This document shows, piece after piece, positions 1 through 8,451 of a stretch of 64,000 nt of DNA. The stretch is from Luteimonas terricola (GTDB taxonomy: Bacteria > Pseudomonadota > Gammaproteobacteria > Xanthomonadales > Xanthomonadaceae). The stretch lies in contig NZ_SJRX01000001.1 in assembly GCF_004352845.1 (NCBI RefSeq), positions 558,001-622,000 of the forward strand, given 5' to 3'. The notes under the pieces were generated by a model. That model was not told the origin of the DNA. It did not search any database and saw nothing but the letters and a program-made list of their open reading frames with translations. The translations under genes and the position numbers were made by a program. The first letter of the stretch is position 1, and every line of letters starts with the position of its first letter.

Positions 1-1
1 G

Positions 2-973
2 ACCGGAGACGGGGGACTGGTCGGGCCGTACCTTGAGCCTCTCCGCGGTAAGTACTACACGCAGATCAAGGGACGTGAAATCAACGTCGCGGCACAGCAA
101 CTCACCGTCGAGTCTTTATTCGAGGACGTCGTGGAGTACACCATCCCCGTAATCGAGTACACCCAAGCTACCCAAGCCCAGATCCATGAGGTCTTTCGCC
201 TCTATAACAAGCAGGGCGTGCATCTGAACGCGGAAGAGATCCGTAACGCGGTCTTCCACGAGGTCGAACTCACCCGCGCGACTCTCGCCGCCGCCGGGGA
301 CGCCGACCCGAACACTGACGCCGCCGAAATCGCTGAGTCACTGGGTGGTGTCCCGGATCTTGGCCGCCTCGGCGAGGCGCTGAAGAACTATGGCTTCGGC
401 GATACGCGCTACAAGCGCACTAAGGTTCTCGCGTGGGTGATCTCGGTCTTGGTGCACGACACCGCAGGGAAGGACTTGGCATCGACCAGTCGCAACATCG
501 ACCAGTTGCTGATTGCGATCCAGAAGAACCCTGCCCACCCGCTGGCCCAGCCTTCGACGTTGACTAAGCTGTTTTCGCTGCTTGTGGACGCTGTCGAACT
601 CCACTCATCCCACGATGAATTGTGGTCCGCGCAATTCATGGACGGTGGGAAGGGCGCGAAGTGGCAGGAACTTCAACTTGTGGGTTCCCTCGTGGGAATT
701 GCCATGGCGTTGGCGGCCTCACCGGACGACATCGAGGACCGCATCGAGGCGAACGGTGATGCCATCCGCACAGCAAGCGACGAGTCCGCGGACTGGGCGC
801 GCCCCAGCAAGACGCAGACTAAGACCCAGTGGGACTACATCGCCAGGATTAGCAAGAGTCTCCTCGAACTCCTGGGTATCGAACCTACTCAAGCGGCTGA
901 GGCCGTACGTCAGCAGTTCGGGTCCTCAGGGTACTCGTCGTTGCAGCGGATGCTCATCCAGCCGAAGAGTTGA
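2..973 (+). CDS. DUF262 (GmrSD-type) protein, 5' end cut by window
   Basis: The reading frame is open from base 2, so the N-terminus lies outside the window. The visible part has the DUF262 hallmark LYNKQGVHLNAEEIRNA, followed by a helical region with GDTRYKRTKVL. DUF262 is the ParB/sulfiredoxin-fold domain of GmrSD-type modification-dependent restriction enzymes and related defence proteins; the NTP-handling N-terminal motifs are not visible here. The stop codon overlaps the TTG start of the next gene (TTGA), which implies translational coupling with the Z1 ATPase and the DUF4420 nuclease behind it. The family call comes from this conserved stretch. A role in defence is inferred from the neighbours. 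GTG at 131 is an internal codon, not a needed start. Confidence 0.72.
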   Translation, partial: TGDGGLVGPYLEPLRGKYYTQIKGREINVAAQQLTVESLFEDVVEYTIPVIEYTQATQAQIHEVFRLYNKQGVHLNAEEIRNAVFHEVELTRATLAAAGDADPNTDAAEIAESLGGVPDLGRLGEALKNYGFGDTRYKRTKVLAWVISVLVHDTAGKDLASTSRNIDQLLIAIQKNPAHPLAQPSTLTKLFSLLVDAVELHSSHDELWSAQFMDGGKGAKWQELQLVGSLVGIAMALAASPDDIEDRIEANGDAIRTASDESADWARPSKTQTKTQWDYIARISKSLLELLGIEPTQAAEAVRQQFGSSGYSSLQRMLIQPKS

Positions 974-3792
974 GATCAGTGCCAGGAAGCGCCCCACTCG
1001 TCGAGCACGTCTACTTCAAGCCGCCCGCTTGTGAGCAGGTGGACTCGTGGTGGGTCCGATATAAAGCCCAACTCACCGGCCTGACCGAAACGGCGCGTGC
1101 CTCAGTTGAAGCAGACTCCCGCTACATTCTCGAGCGCGGAATCCTGGCCGCCGACACCGCGAAACCCGAAGAGTGGTCTTCCCCCCGGTCGCGCACTGGA
1201 CTCGTTATGGGTTCGGTCCAGTCCGGCAAGACCGCCTCCATGTTGGGTGTCTCAGCCCTGGCAATCGACTCCGGCTTGGATATCATCGTCGTACTCGCTG
1301 GGACCCGTATCTCACTGTGGCGCCAGACCTACGAGAGACTGGTGCAACAGTTGGACTCGGGAGAGGACAACGCACAAAAGATCAAGCGCCGCCTGCTGTG
1401 CCCACCGCGTGGCATCGCACTGTCCGAACAGACGCACCCGTTGACAACCACCTATCGCCTGCCACCGGCTCAAGTTCGGCAACGCTTGAATCAGGGCAAG
1501 CCGCTGATCATCGTGGCGATGAAGCAGACTGATCATCTACACGCCTTAGCAGCAAGCCTCCGCACAAGTGTCTTCAACGAGGTCAAGGAGCTAGGTCGTA
1601 CCGCCCACATGCTCGTGCTGGACGACGAGGCCGACGACGGATCGATCCTCGATGCGGTTGTTGAGTCTTCGCAGGACCCCATCTACGGCAGGTTAAAGCA
1701 GATCCCGCGTGCGATCGCCAACCTCTGGGACCCGCCACAGGGTTCCCCTAGCAACCTGTTCTCGACCTATATCGCCTACACGGCAACACCCCAGGCCAAC
1801 CTCCTTCAGGAGGATCACAACCCCCTGGCGCCGCGTGACTTCATGATCTCTCTTCGGACTCCGCTCGACGTTGGCCATCCGGTGGACACGACCGACCCTG
1901 GCAACCTCGACGCCCCTCGATCATCGACCTACCCGGAGCCGGTGGGGATCCGTTCGTACTACACCGGCGGCGAGGTCTTCTACCGCCGTGCGGAGGCGGC
2001 CGGATTGTGCATACCCACGACTAACTCCGCGCAACAGGACCTCGCCGATGCCGTCCGGGCGTTCCTGGTGGCAGGCGCCATCCGCCTGCACCGCTCCAGC
2101 AAGCTCGGCCCGGCGTCCGTCATTACAGCCCAGTTCGACACCGAGGACGAAGCCGTTGCCCGTGTGGCTCCGCCGCACTCGATGCTCTACCACCCGTCAG
2201 CGGCGATCCTCGATCACTTCCGGGGCGCTGAGGACGTCTTGCTCTGGGCGGGGATTCCGGACCGGGCGACGGCTCGGAACTTGCTGGACACAGGTGACGC
2301 CAGGCTCCCCGACACCTTGGTGAACGACCTGGAGGCCGACCCCGCACCGTGGGCGCAATGGCTCGACAAATACACTGCCTCCACCAGAGCAATCGAGGAT
2401 GGGTTTGACGTCCTGCCACCGAAGACCTTCCCGGACTGGCAGACCATCGAAACTCTGCTTATCAACGAGGTGATCCCGGGGACAAGGGTCGCCGTAGTCA
2501 ATAGTGACCCCAACGCTGACGACCGCCCTGCCTACGCACCGAGCCAGGACCCGATAACTAGCAAGTGGAGGGCCGCCCGCGACCTCAGCACGATCTTCGT
2601 CTCAGGGAACGTCATGGCCCGCGGACTGACACTGGAAGGAATGACCACAGCGCTGTTTCAACGTTCATCGGCTAACCCGCTGGCCGACACCCAGATGCAG
2701 ATGCAACGCTGGTTCGGGTACCGCGGGTCATACATCGAGTTGTGCCGCGTCTTCGCCTCCGACGACCAACTTACCCTCTTCCGCGCCTACCACGATGTCG
2801 ACGAAGCGGTTCGCACCGCCATCATCGAACGCATGATGAGCGGTGCCCCTGAGCCGACTGTCTTGCAGGGCCTCAACTTCGAGGCTACTGGCAAGATCGC
2901 GGGCGTCGGCAACCTTCCGCTGTCTCCCGGAGCTCGCCCCTTCGTCACGGTCATCAATGACAGCAGGCAACCGGATCCAAATGCACGCGTCGTGGCGGAA
3001 CTCTTCGCCCGACCGTCCAGCAATCTCACTGTCGCCCACGTGCTGCGAGGCCGGATCCTGGACGAGCCACTCGAGCTTACTGAGGCCGCCGAGTTCTTGG
3101 ACCGCCTCAGTTTCGCCGACTACCAACCCGGCAGCGAAGGTTTCCACGCGGACTTCTGGAACCGCATCGAAGCCCGGGCGCACGCAGTCGCTCCGCTCCC
3201 GGATCCGCCGCTGTACCGGCCGCCCGTAAAACACAGAGAGGGGGACCTGACGCGGCGTACGTGCCCCTATGCAATCGCCGCCTATCTTCGACTCTGGTCG
3301 GCCAGCGTTACTCGATCGATCAAGGGACTCTTTGTCACCGGCCACCCCGGCGAACTCTGGTCCTACGCCGACCTCGGTCGCAAGAAAACTGAGCAGCCAC
3401 GGTTCTGGATCGGAATTCGCTACGGGGATGGCGCTGCGGTGTCCAACGGGCCGCTGGCACTGCTCCCGTTCAACATCCGCGCCACCACGAAAAGGGTGAT
3501 CGGAGGCGAACTCAAGACGACTTGGGGAGCCAGCGACCCCAACGCCGGACCAGGCCAGTATCGCGGCGACGTCTATTTCGACTATTACCACCGCGATCTT
3601 CCCGTACCGTTGAGCAGCAAGACGGCGTGGCGACCCAGCAACTCCGACGGTCAGATCCTCTTCTACGTCAACCAACACAAAGACGACCCGCATCCCACGG
3701 TCGCAGTTGGAGTCTGCCTGCCTGCGGGAGGCCCCGAGCAGTTCTCTGCTACCCGTGCTGGGGTGGGCGCCGTCACGAGGAACGTTCCATGA
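970..3792 (+). CDS. Z1 domain-containing ATPase/helicase-like protein
   Basis: A 940-residue protein with a Walker A motif GSVQSGKT at about residues 80-87, a Walker B/DEAD-like LVLDDEAD near residue 218, a TATP motif near 270 and a late QRWFGYR arginine-finger-like motif near 580. This layout fits the Z1 family, SF2-helicase-like proteins known from restriction-like loci that also carry PD-(D/E)XK (DUF4420), AIPR or GHKL partners. It is expected to hydrolyse ATP and move on or remodel DNA for the partner nuclease. The start is TTG 970, overlapping the stop of the upstream gene; GTG 979 is an alternative. The stop overlaps the ATG of the DUF4420 gene by 4 nt, so the three genes form one translation-coupled operon. 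The family is recognised by motifs. The exact activity is inferred. Confidence 0.8.
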   Translation: MRSVPGSAPLVEHVYFKPPACEQVDSWWVRYKAQLTGLTETARASVEADSRYILERGILAADTAKPEEWSSPRSRTGLVMGSVQSGKTASMLGVSALAIDSGLDIIVVLAGTRISLWRQTYERLVQQLDSGEDNAQKIKRRLLCPPRGIALSEQTHPLTTTYRLPPAQVRQRLNQGKPLIIVAMKQTDHLHALAASLRTSVFNEVKELGRTAHMLVLDDEADDGSILDAVVESSQDPIYGRLKQIPRAIANLWDPPQGSPSNLFSTYIAYTATPQANLLQEDHNPLAPRDFMISLRTPLDVGHPVDTTDPGNLDAPRSSTYPEPVGIRSYYTGGEVFYRRAEAAGLCIPTTNSAQQDLADAVRAFLVAGAIRLHRSSKLGPASVITAQFDTEDEAVARVAPPHSMLYHPSAAILDHFRGAEDVLLWAGIPDRATARNLLDTGDARLPDTLVNDLEADPAPWAQWLDKYTASTRAIEDGFDVLPPKTFPDWQTIETLLINEVIPGTRVAVVNSDPNADDRPAYAPSQDPITSKWRAARDLSTIFVSGNVMARGLTLEGMTTALFQRSSANPLADTQMQMQRWFGYRGSYIELCRVFASDDQLTLFRAYHDVDEAVRTAIIERMMSGAPEPTVLQGLNFEATGKIAGVGNLPLSPGARPFVTVINDSRQPDPNARVVAELFARPSSNLTVAHVLRGRILDEPLELTEAAEFLDRLSFADYQPGSEGFHADFWNRIEARAHAVAPLPDPPLYRPPVKHREGDLTRRTCPYAIAAYLRLWSASVTRSIKGLFVTGHPGELWSYADLGRKKTEQPRFWIGIRYGDGAAVSNGPLALLPFNIRATTKRVIGGELKTTWGASDPNAGPGQYRGDVYFDYYHRDLPVPLSSKTAWRPSNSDGQILFYVNQHKDDPHPTVAVGVCLPAGGPEQFSATRAGVGAVTRNVP

Positions 3793-4859
3793 CCAGTTAC
3801 GAAGAGGTTCTCGACCAACTCAGCGCCGTCCCGCCGGGCACCGCTGGAGATGACCGAACCATCACTTGGTTGACCGACGCCCAGGTGGTCGGTTTCGCCC
3901 GGAACAGTCGCGGGCATTTGGAACTGTTCCTCGCAGGCGAACAGTTGATGCCTCGGACTGGCACCGTGAAATCTGCGATTCACTATCACTCGTGGCACCG
4001 TGACACCCAGCTGCCGTTGAGCGCCAACCGCATCCTCCTACCCGCCTTAGGGCACTTTGACCAAGTCGGTGCGTTCATTGCCGCTGAACTTCTACGCGAG
4101 CGAGCTGACGCCGATCTGGGGCGCGCCTTCGCCGTCACCGAGCCCCTGATGGAGCTCGCCATCAAGCGTCTGGAGATCTCCCAGAACGCCATCCTCGGAC
4201 TTGTAGGGGAGCTGCTCCTTCTCGACGCTCTATGCCGCCGCGCAGACGATCTCCATGTCGGGCCGGTCGTCCAGGCTTGGGATGGGTGGCGCCGCTCTGC
4301 AAGGGACCTCACGTGGGAGGGCACGGGCGTCGAGATAAAGACCACAACTCGCACCACCTCGAGTCACGCCATCCATGGCGTCCACCAGATCGAGCCTTTC
4401 GCTGCTGCTGATGACAACCCCGGGGAAGCGCGCCTGCTTCTTGTAAGCATCGGTCTGCACTCGGCAGAGCCTGATGTGCCTGCCTTGTCCATTCCCAGCT
4501 TGGTGGAGAGCATCGTCGAGCGACTCAACGCAACCGGCGCGAGCGCTTTGGTCGACGAGTTCCTCGCGCGCGTAGCCATGTACGGCTCGGAGTCAGGCAT
4601 TGGCTACGAACATCCCACGATGGCCAACGAGGCCCCTTTTACGGCCCCATTCACCGTGACCTTTATTCGTGGCTATGAGATGACAGACCCCACTATCCAG
4701 GTCCTGAGGCGCGATGATGTCGTCGCGCACCAGCATGTGGATGTCCGGTCTCTTACCTTCCGCGTGGAACTTCCCGCAACGATCAGCATCGACAACCCAG
4801 TCGCCGGCGGCAGACGCGTCGCTGAGGCGATCTTGGGTCTGCACGGGGAGCAGGGGTGA
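3789..4859 (+). CDS. PD-(D/E)XK motif protein (DUF4420)
   Basis: A 356-residue protein. The ATG overlaps the Z1 stop (ATGA), which fixes the start although the frame stays open for 89 codons upstream. The nuclease core is visible: a helix with GLVGELLLLDAL near residues 138-149, then DLTWEGTGVEIKTTTRT near 176-192, giving the acid...E-I-K arrangement of PD-(D/E)XK enzymes. DUF4420 proteins usually lie beside Z1 ATPases in restriction-like operons, and this is the likely DNA-cutting subunit. No methyltransferase is visible inside the window, so how self DNA would be spared is unknown. It could lie upstream of base 1. Confidence 0.78.
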   Translation: MTSYEEVLDQLSAVPPGTAGDDRTITWLTDAQVVGFARNSRGHLELFLAGEQLMPRTGTVKSAIHYHSWHRDTQLPLSANRILLPALGHFDQVGAFIAAELLRERADADLGRAFAVTEPLMELAIKRLEISQNAILGLVGELLLLDALCRRADDLHVGPVVQAWDGWRRSARDLTWEGTGVEIKTTTRTTSSHAIHGVHQIEPFAAADDNPGEARLLLVSIGLHSAEPDVPALSIPSLVESIVERLNATGASALVDEFLARVAMYGSESGIGYEHPTMANEAPFTAPFTVTFIRGYEMTDPTIQVLRRDDVVAHQHVDVRSLTFRVELPATISIDNPVAGGRRVAEAILGLHGEQG

Positions 4860-4980
4860 CGCGCGCCTGCTGCGATGGCGACCAGAACGCCGGGCAGATA
4901 AAAGCAGCACATCCTGTCTGCCCTGGATGTTCCAACCTTGGCCCGTTAACCTAGCTGCGCAGCATTGGGGGAGCGCACAC

Positions 4981-5835
4981 ATGGCAACAGGGGAAGACTG
5001 GTCGCGCCTAGAGGTAGAAGCCTGCGTGGCGGATTACCTGCAGATGCTGGCCCTCCAGTTGAACGGACAGAACTTTAACAAGACCGAGCGCATCCATGCC
5101 CTGATGCAGCGACTCGAAGGCCGCAGCAAGGCTTCGGTTGAGTACAAGTTTCGAAACGTCAGCGCCGTCATGCGCGAATTGGGTTGGCCAACGGTGAATG
5201 GCTATAAAGCATTGCAGAACTACCAGTTGCTATTGCTCGAGGTGGTCGAATCCCAGCTTCAGACAAACCCGCCCCTACAGATTGCCGCCGAACACGCCGT
5301 ACAGCAACCCGCGATCGCGATCGCCCCCCCTTCGCTGGACCAGGCGTGGGTGTTGCCCCCTAAGCCCAGTAAGCTCAAAGACGACCCGCCGCGTGAGTAT
5401 GCGCCACGATTCTCCCCTGCCCGCCGCGACTACCTCGCCCAGGAAGCTCGCAATCGCTCACTGGGCAAGGCGGGCGAACTCTTCGTGCTGGAACTGGAGT
5501 CTCAACGCCTCCATGCAGCAGGCAAGAAGACACTTGCTGACCGGATTGAACACGTTGCGGCCACCCAGGGCGATGGCTTGGGCTTCGATGTCCTGTCATT
5601 TGAGGAAGACGGTCGCGAGCGGCTTATCGAGGTCAAGACAACCTCTTTCGACGAACTAACGCCGTTCTTTGTCAGTCGAAATGAACTAGCGCGTTCCGGA
5701 ACCGATGCACCATCCTACCATCTGTACCGGATATTCAATTTCCGAAATCGAGCGCGCATTTTCAGTTTGACAGGCGAAATATCGGATCACTGCAGGCTCG
5801 ACCCGATCTCCTTTTGGGCCGAACTAGCAAACTAG
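4981..5835 (+). CDS. DUF3883 domain protein, nuclease-like
   Basis: A 284-residue protein. The ATG at 4981 was chosen because the open frame upstream of it runs through the 3' end of the previous gene. The N-terminal half (about residues 1-95) is helical and carries SVEYKFRNVSAVMRELG, a segment often seen before nuclease domains in HNH/DUF3883 proteins. The C-terminal half is DUF3883: GKAGELFVLELESQRL, then GDGLGFDVLSF, then RLIEVKTT. These supply the E...D...E-V-K acids of a PD-(D/E)XK-like fold. The gene lies 121 bp after the DUF4420 gene in the same direction and is probably part of the same defence locus. DUF3883 occurs in several anti-phage systems. Its function here is inferred. Confidence 0.72.
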   Translation: MATGEDWSRLEVEACVADYLQMLALQLNGQNFNKTERIHALMQRLEGRSKASVEYKFRNVSAVMRELGWPTVNGYKALQNYQLLLLEVVESQLQTNPPLQIAAEHAVQQPAIAIAPPSLDQAWVLPPKPSKLKDDPPREYAPRFSPARRDYLAQEARNRSLGKAGELFVLELESQRLHAAGKKTLADRIEHVAATQGDGLGFDVLSFEEDGRERLIEVKTTSFDELTPFFVSRNELARSGTDAPSYHLYRIFNFRNRARIFSLTGEISDHCRLDPISFWAELAN

Positions 5836-6353
5836 AACGGGACCACTCCTGCCACGTCGTTGGCGCGCAAGCGCGTTCGTGCGCTGGCGCACAGTATTGT
5901 TAGCCCGTTGCACTCCCGCCAGACTCGACAGCTTACGGCCCGGCCTCAGGTAATGAATGATCCGCGCCGCTATGCTCGCAGCGCTATAAATCGACTTGTC
6001 CGGGGGCTGCCCCCGAAACGCATGAGACGTGAGCCTGTCGCCCCTACAACCAGCGCCCCGGCCATCAACACAATCTGCAATACACCAAAGCGACCCGTCC
6101 CAAGCCGTGTCCTAGCTACCTCATTGAGAACCGGCTTTCGAAAATGGTTACTAGGAAATGCCGCACGCAGCAACCCGGGTTCGCTGAGGGTCAGGCAGAA
6201 ATTCGCTTATACCTTACCCGGGTCTAAAATCGAAACTTCATTCATAGGCATCCCGCAGATCCTCTGCAATTCAGAGGAACACGCACTCACCAGCCCAGCG
6301 AGACGAGGCCTGCCAAACCCCGCCAACAGACAACAAACCAAAATTCAGTCGCC
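5836..6353. other. Intergenic gap inside the island, no gene seen
   Basis: About 520 bp between the DUF3883 gene and the convergent nuclease-like gene. Base composition falls sharply here compared with the leucine-degradation region. A 165-codon open frame on the plus strand (5860-6357) has Arg/Pro/Thr-rich composition without recognisable motifs and was not accepted. Short GCGC-rich dyads occur near 5865-5890. I see no clear rho-independent terminator. Confidence 0.5.
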
Positions 6354-7298
6354 TTAAGCTAGTTCTTCTGCAACCGGCAATTCATCAACACGCGGCGATA
6401 TGAACGCCACGAGGTCCGTCGCAAGACCGTCGGAGATCCAAGCGCTCTCGTGATCACACGGCGAAAGGAGCCGATACCTGTCAAGGAACACCCCGCCGAC
6501 AGGCACCGACTCCCGCCGAAAATCCCGCTGCTCCGCAAACGCGTAGGGCATGGCAAATCCCTTCATAGGCTTGGAACTAAAGCTAATTATCTTGGTCCAC
6601 TTGAGCAGATCTGGCGTGTGTCGCTTATTAATCCAATCCGCACCCGAAGCACACTGAACCATTAAGACCGGTAGCGCAGCCTGCGCGTCTCCATACGGCC
6701 GATACGCGAGAACATCTAGCCCTATCTCATTCGCGTAAGAATCGACAAACAAATCAATCTCGCTGCTAGCGACTTCACGTAGATCGCTTATAATGCCGTC
6801 AATACTATCCTTTAATTTCACAGGATTAGTTGGAGACCAACCCACGGAGCGAACGCTCCACCCGGAGAGCATTGCGCGCATGGACTCTACGGCCAGGTGC
6901 TCAAATAGCGCGCCTTGGGCGTTGATATTTCTATAGGGCTTTAATCTTTCTGGGTAAAGATATGTGATGCAAGTTAATAGCATACAGAAGGCATATGCAG
7001 GAAATTCCCGCCAATTGCCCTCCTTGCTAAGACGACTGCCAGTTACTCTCAAACCAAGGGGAAAGCCCAAGTTTCTGTATCTACGCTTGACCACGCCCCA
7101 AGCAGTGGCTACGCGTTCAGAAGCAAAGTCTTGATCCTCGTACACCTGATGCTCGATAAGGAGATCGATCACATCGGTTGTGGACAGAGAGTCGTCCTGG
7201 AAAAGTAGTGAAGCCTCAATCCAGTCACAAAGATGATTCAGATTTACGTTGTGGACGTTCTTTGAGAACGCCATCCCTTTTTCAGGAAGCGCTAGCAT
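6354..7298 (-). CDS. Restriction-endonuclease-like protein paired with ParB-like gene
   Basis: A 314-residue protein without a family name I can assign. The N-terminal 140 residues are helical. A middle segment has GALFEHLAVESM, then SSEIDLFVDS, then GLDVLAYRP and LPVLMVQCASGADW. This resembles the E...D...(E/Q)xC/K strand order of a diverged PD-(D/E)XK core in which the usual lysine is not obvious. The ATG at 7298 lies inside the end of the upstream ParB-like gene (17-nt overlap), so the two are co-translated; a second ATG at 7274 is possible. Codon use is AT-rich compared with the chromosome to the right. A nuclease role is inferred from the motif order and the pairing, not proven. Confidence 0.5.
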   Translation of the reverse strand: MLALPEKGMAFSKNVHNVNLNHLCDWIEASLLFQDDSLSTTDVIDLLIEHQVYEDQDFASERVATAWGVVKRRYRNLGFPLGLRVTGSRLSKEGNWREFPAYAFCMLLTCITYLYPERLKPYRNINAQGALFEHLAVESMRAMLSGWSVRSVGWSPTNPVKLKDSIDGIISDLREVASSEIDLFVDSYANEIGLDVLAYRPYGDAQAALPVLMVQCASGADWINKRHTPDLLKWTKIISFSSKPMKGFAMPYAFAEQRDFRRESVPVGGVFLDRYRLLSPCDHESAWISDGLATDLVAFISPRVDELPVAEELA

Positions 7299-8406
7299 CT
7301 TCGCCCCACTCCGCCAGAATCTGCTTCTTAATGGCAGGAAAGATACTAATTAGCTGCATAGCGTCAGCCCCGAGACGGGACACAGCCTTATTCAACTCAT
7401 CCGACCGCCGGAACACATGAGCCTCTGCGAGAGCCTGCTGAATGTTATCAGAAGCGCGCATCACGTAATCCACGATTTGCGACTCAGCCGCCCCGGATTT
7501 GCGAAGCGCCACTTCGAAACGCGGAGTTTCGGTCCGCTCTAGATACTCAATTGCCTCAGCACTTTGAAGCACTTTTCCAAAATCATCGACGTACCGCGAA
7601 TCAGTAAAGAGCGGATCAGTGTCCGCGTTTCCAAAGAGCCACTTAGCATAGTTTTCCAACTTTGGAAGGGCCGCCTCTGGAACGGGCCGCCTCGCTCGAT
7701 CTGGCGACGCATCCATATCAATTTCGAGATAGGACCGCACTCCCGCGGTGCGCAAGGAAAGGTACATTACGCTAAACTTCTGTTCGACCGCATCGACGTC
7801 AATAGAGTCGTGAGCATCCATTTGGGTCAGGAGACGAAATGCAATGTAGTGCTGTCGCACAACTGGCATTTTGCTTCCGATCTTCCTACGAACCTCGTCG
7901 TAACCGAGCCCTTCGTCTTCGATCAGTTTTGCGATGTACTCAGCCTTCTCGGCTGGCTTCCACTCCTTTATCCCGGTTACGTGCCGATACCCAAGATAAG
8001 CCGAAACCTTGGCGCGGTTTTCCACCTTAATGTACGGGATAGAATCGAAAAACTCGGCTTGCAAATCCCCTGACGCAGCAATTTCTCGCCACTTTGGCGA
8101 GATGGGTTGCCCGTCCTTAGCGAGTTGTAACAGCTTGATCGCAGCGAGGCGACGATTGCCTTCAATGACTACAAGCTTGTTAGCACCGTATCGCTCCTCC
8201 TCTACTACGATAAGAGCTTCTTGCGGCCAGAAGCCACTTTCCAGAAAGGACGTTGCGAGTTCCTCGGGCGTCCAGTCCTTCATCACCTCGAGAATGGCAG
8301 CTTGACTCAAGTTCTCGCTAGCAACTCGACGGCCCAGGCGGGGATTCGCGGGGTCCAAAAAGAGTTCGTCAGCGGGGGCGTACTCAATCGGCGGGGGTGT
8401 GGGCAT
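7282..8406 (-). CDS. ParB-like N-terminal domain protein
   Basis: A 374-residue protein. Near the N-terminus it has LFLDPANPRL and then VVIEGNRRLAAIKLL (about residues 79-93), the ParB/Srx signature with the GxRR box. Next comes a helical region, KPAEKAEYIAKLIEDEGL with YDEVRRKIG, that looks like the ParB helix-turn-helix. No ParA partner is present, so plasmid partitioning is unlikely. In accessory loci such stand-alone ParB-like proteins are usually nucleotide-dependent DNA-binding or nicking proteins of defence modules. The ATG at 8406 was chosen; a TTG at 8433 in the same frame would add nine residues. It lies 45 bp behind the icmF stop on the same strand and overlaps the nuclease-like gene. 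Confidence 0.7.
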   Translation of the reverse strand: MPTPPPIEYAPADELFLDPANPRLGRRVASENLSQAAILEVMKDWTPEELATSFLESGFWPQEALIVVEEERYGANKLVVIEGNRRLAAIKLLQLAKDGQPISPKWREIAASGDLQAEFFDSIPYIKVENRAKVSAYLGYRHVTGIKEWKPAEKAEYIAKLIEDEGLGYDEVRRKIGSKMPVVRQHYIAFRLLTQMDAHDSIDVDAVEQKFSVMYLSLRTAGVRSYLEIDMDASPDRARRPVPEAALPKLENYAKWLFGNADTDPLFTDSRYVDDFGKVLQSAEAIEYLERTETPRFEVALRKSGAAESQIVDYVMRASDNIQQALAEAHVFRRSDELNKAVSRLGADAMQLISIFPAIKKQILAEWGEDASAS

Positions 8407-8451
8407 ATTCAACTCGACCTGTTTAGAGACCAATCTAACCTAGGATTACAA

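Noticed and set aside
5860..6357. 165-codon open frame in the island spacer
   Set aside because: No motif, no good RBS, odd Arg/Pro/Thr composition, and it runs into the 3' end of the convergent gene.
7282..8406. ParB-like gene as part of a plasmid or prophage partition system
   Set aside because: No ParA gene, no centromere-like repeats and no phage genes lie nearby; a defence-type pair fits better.
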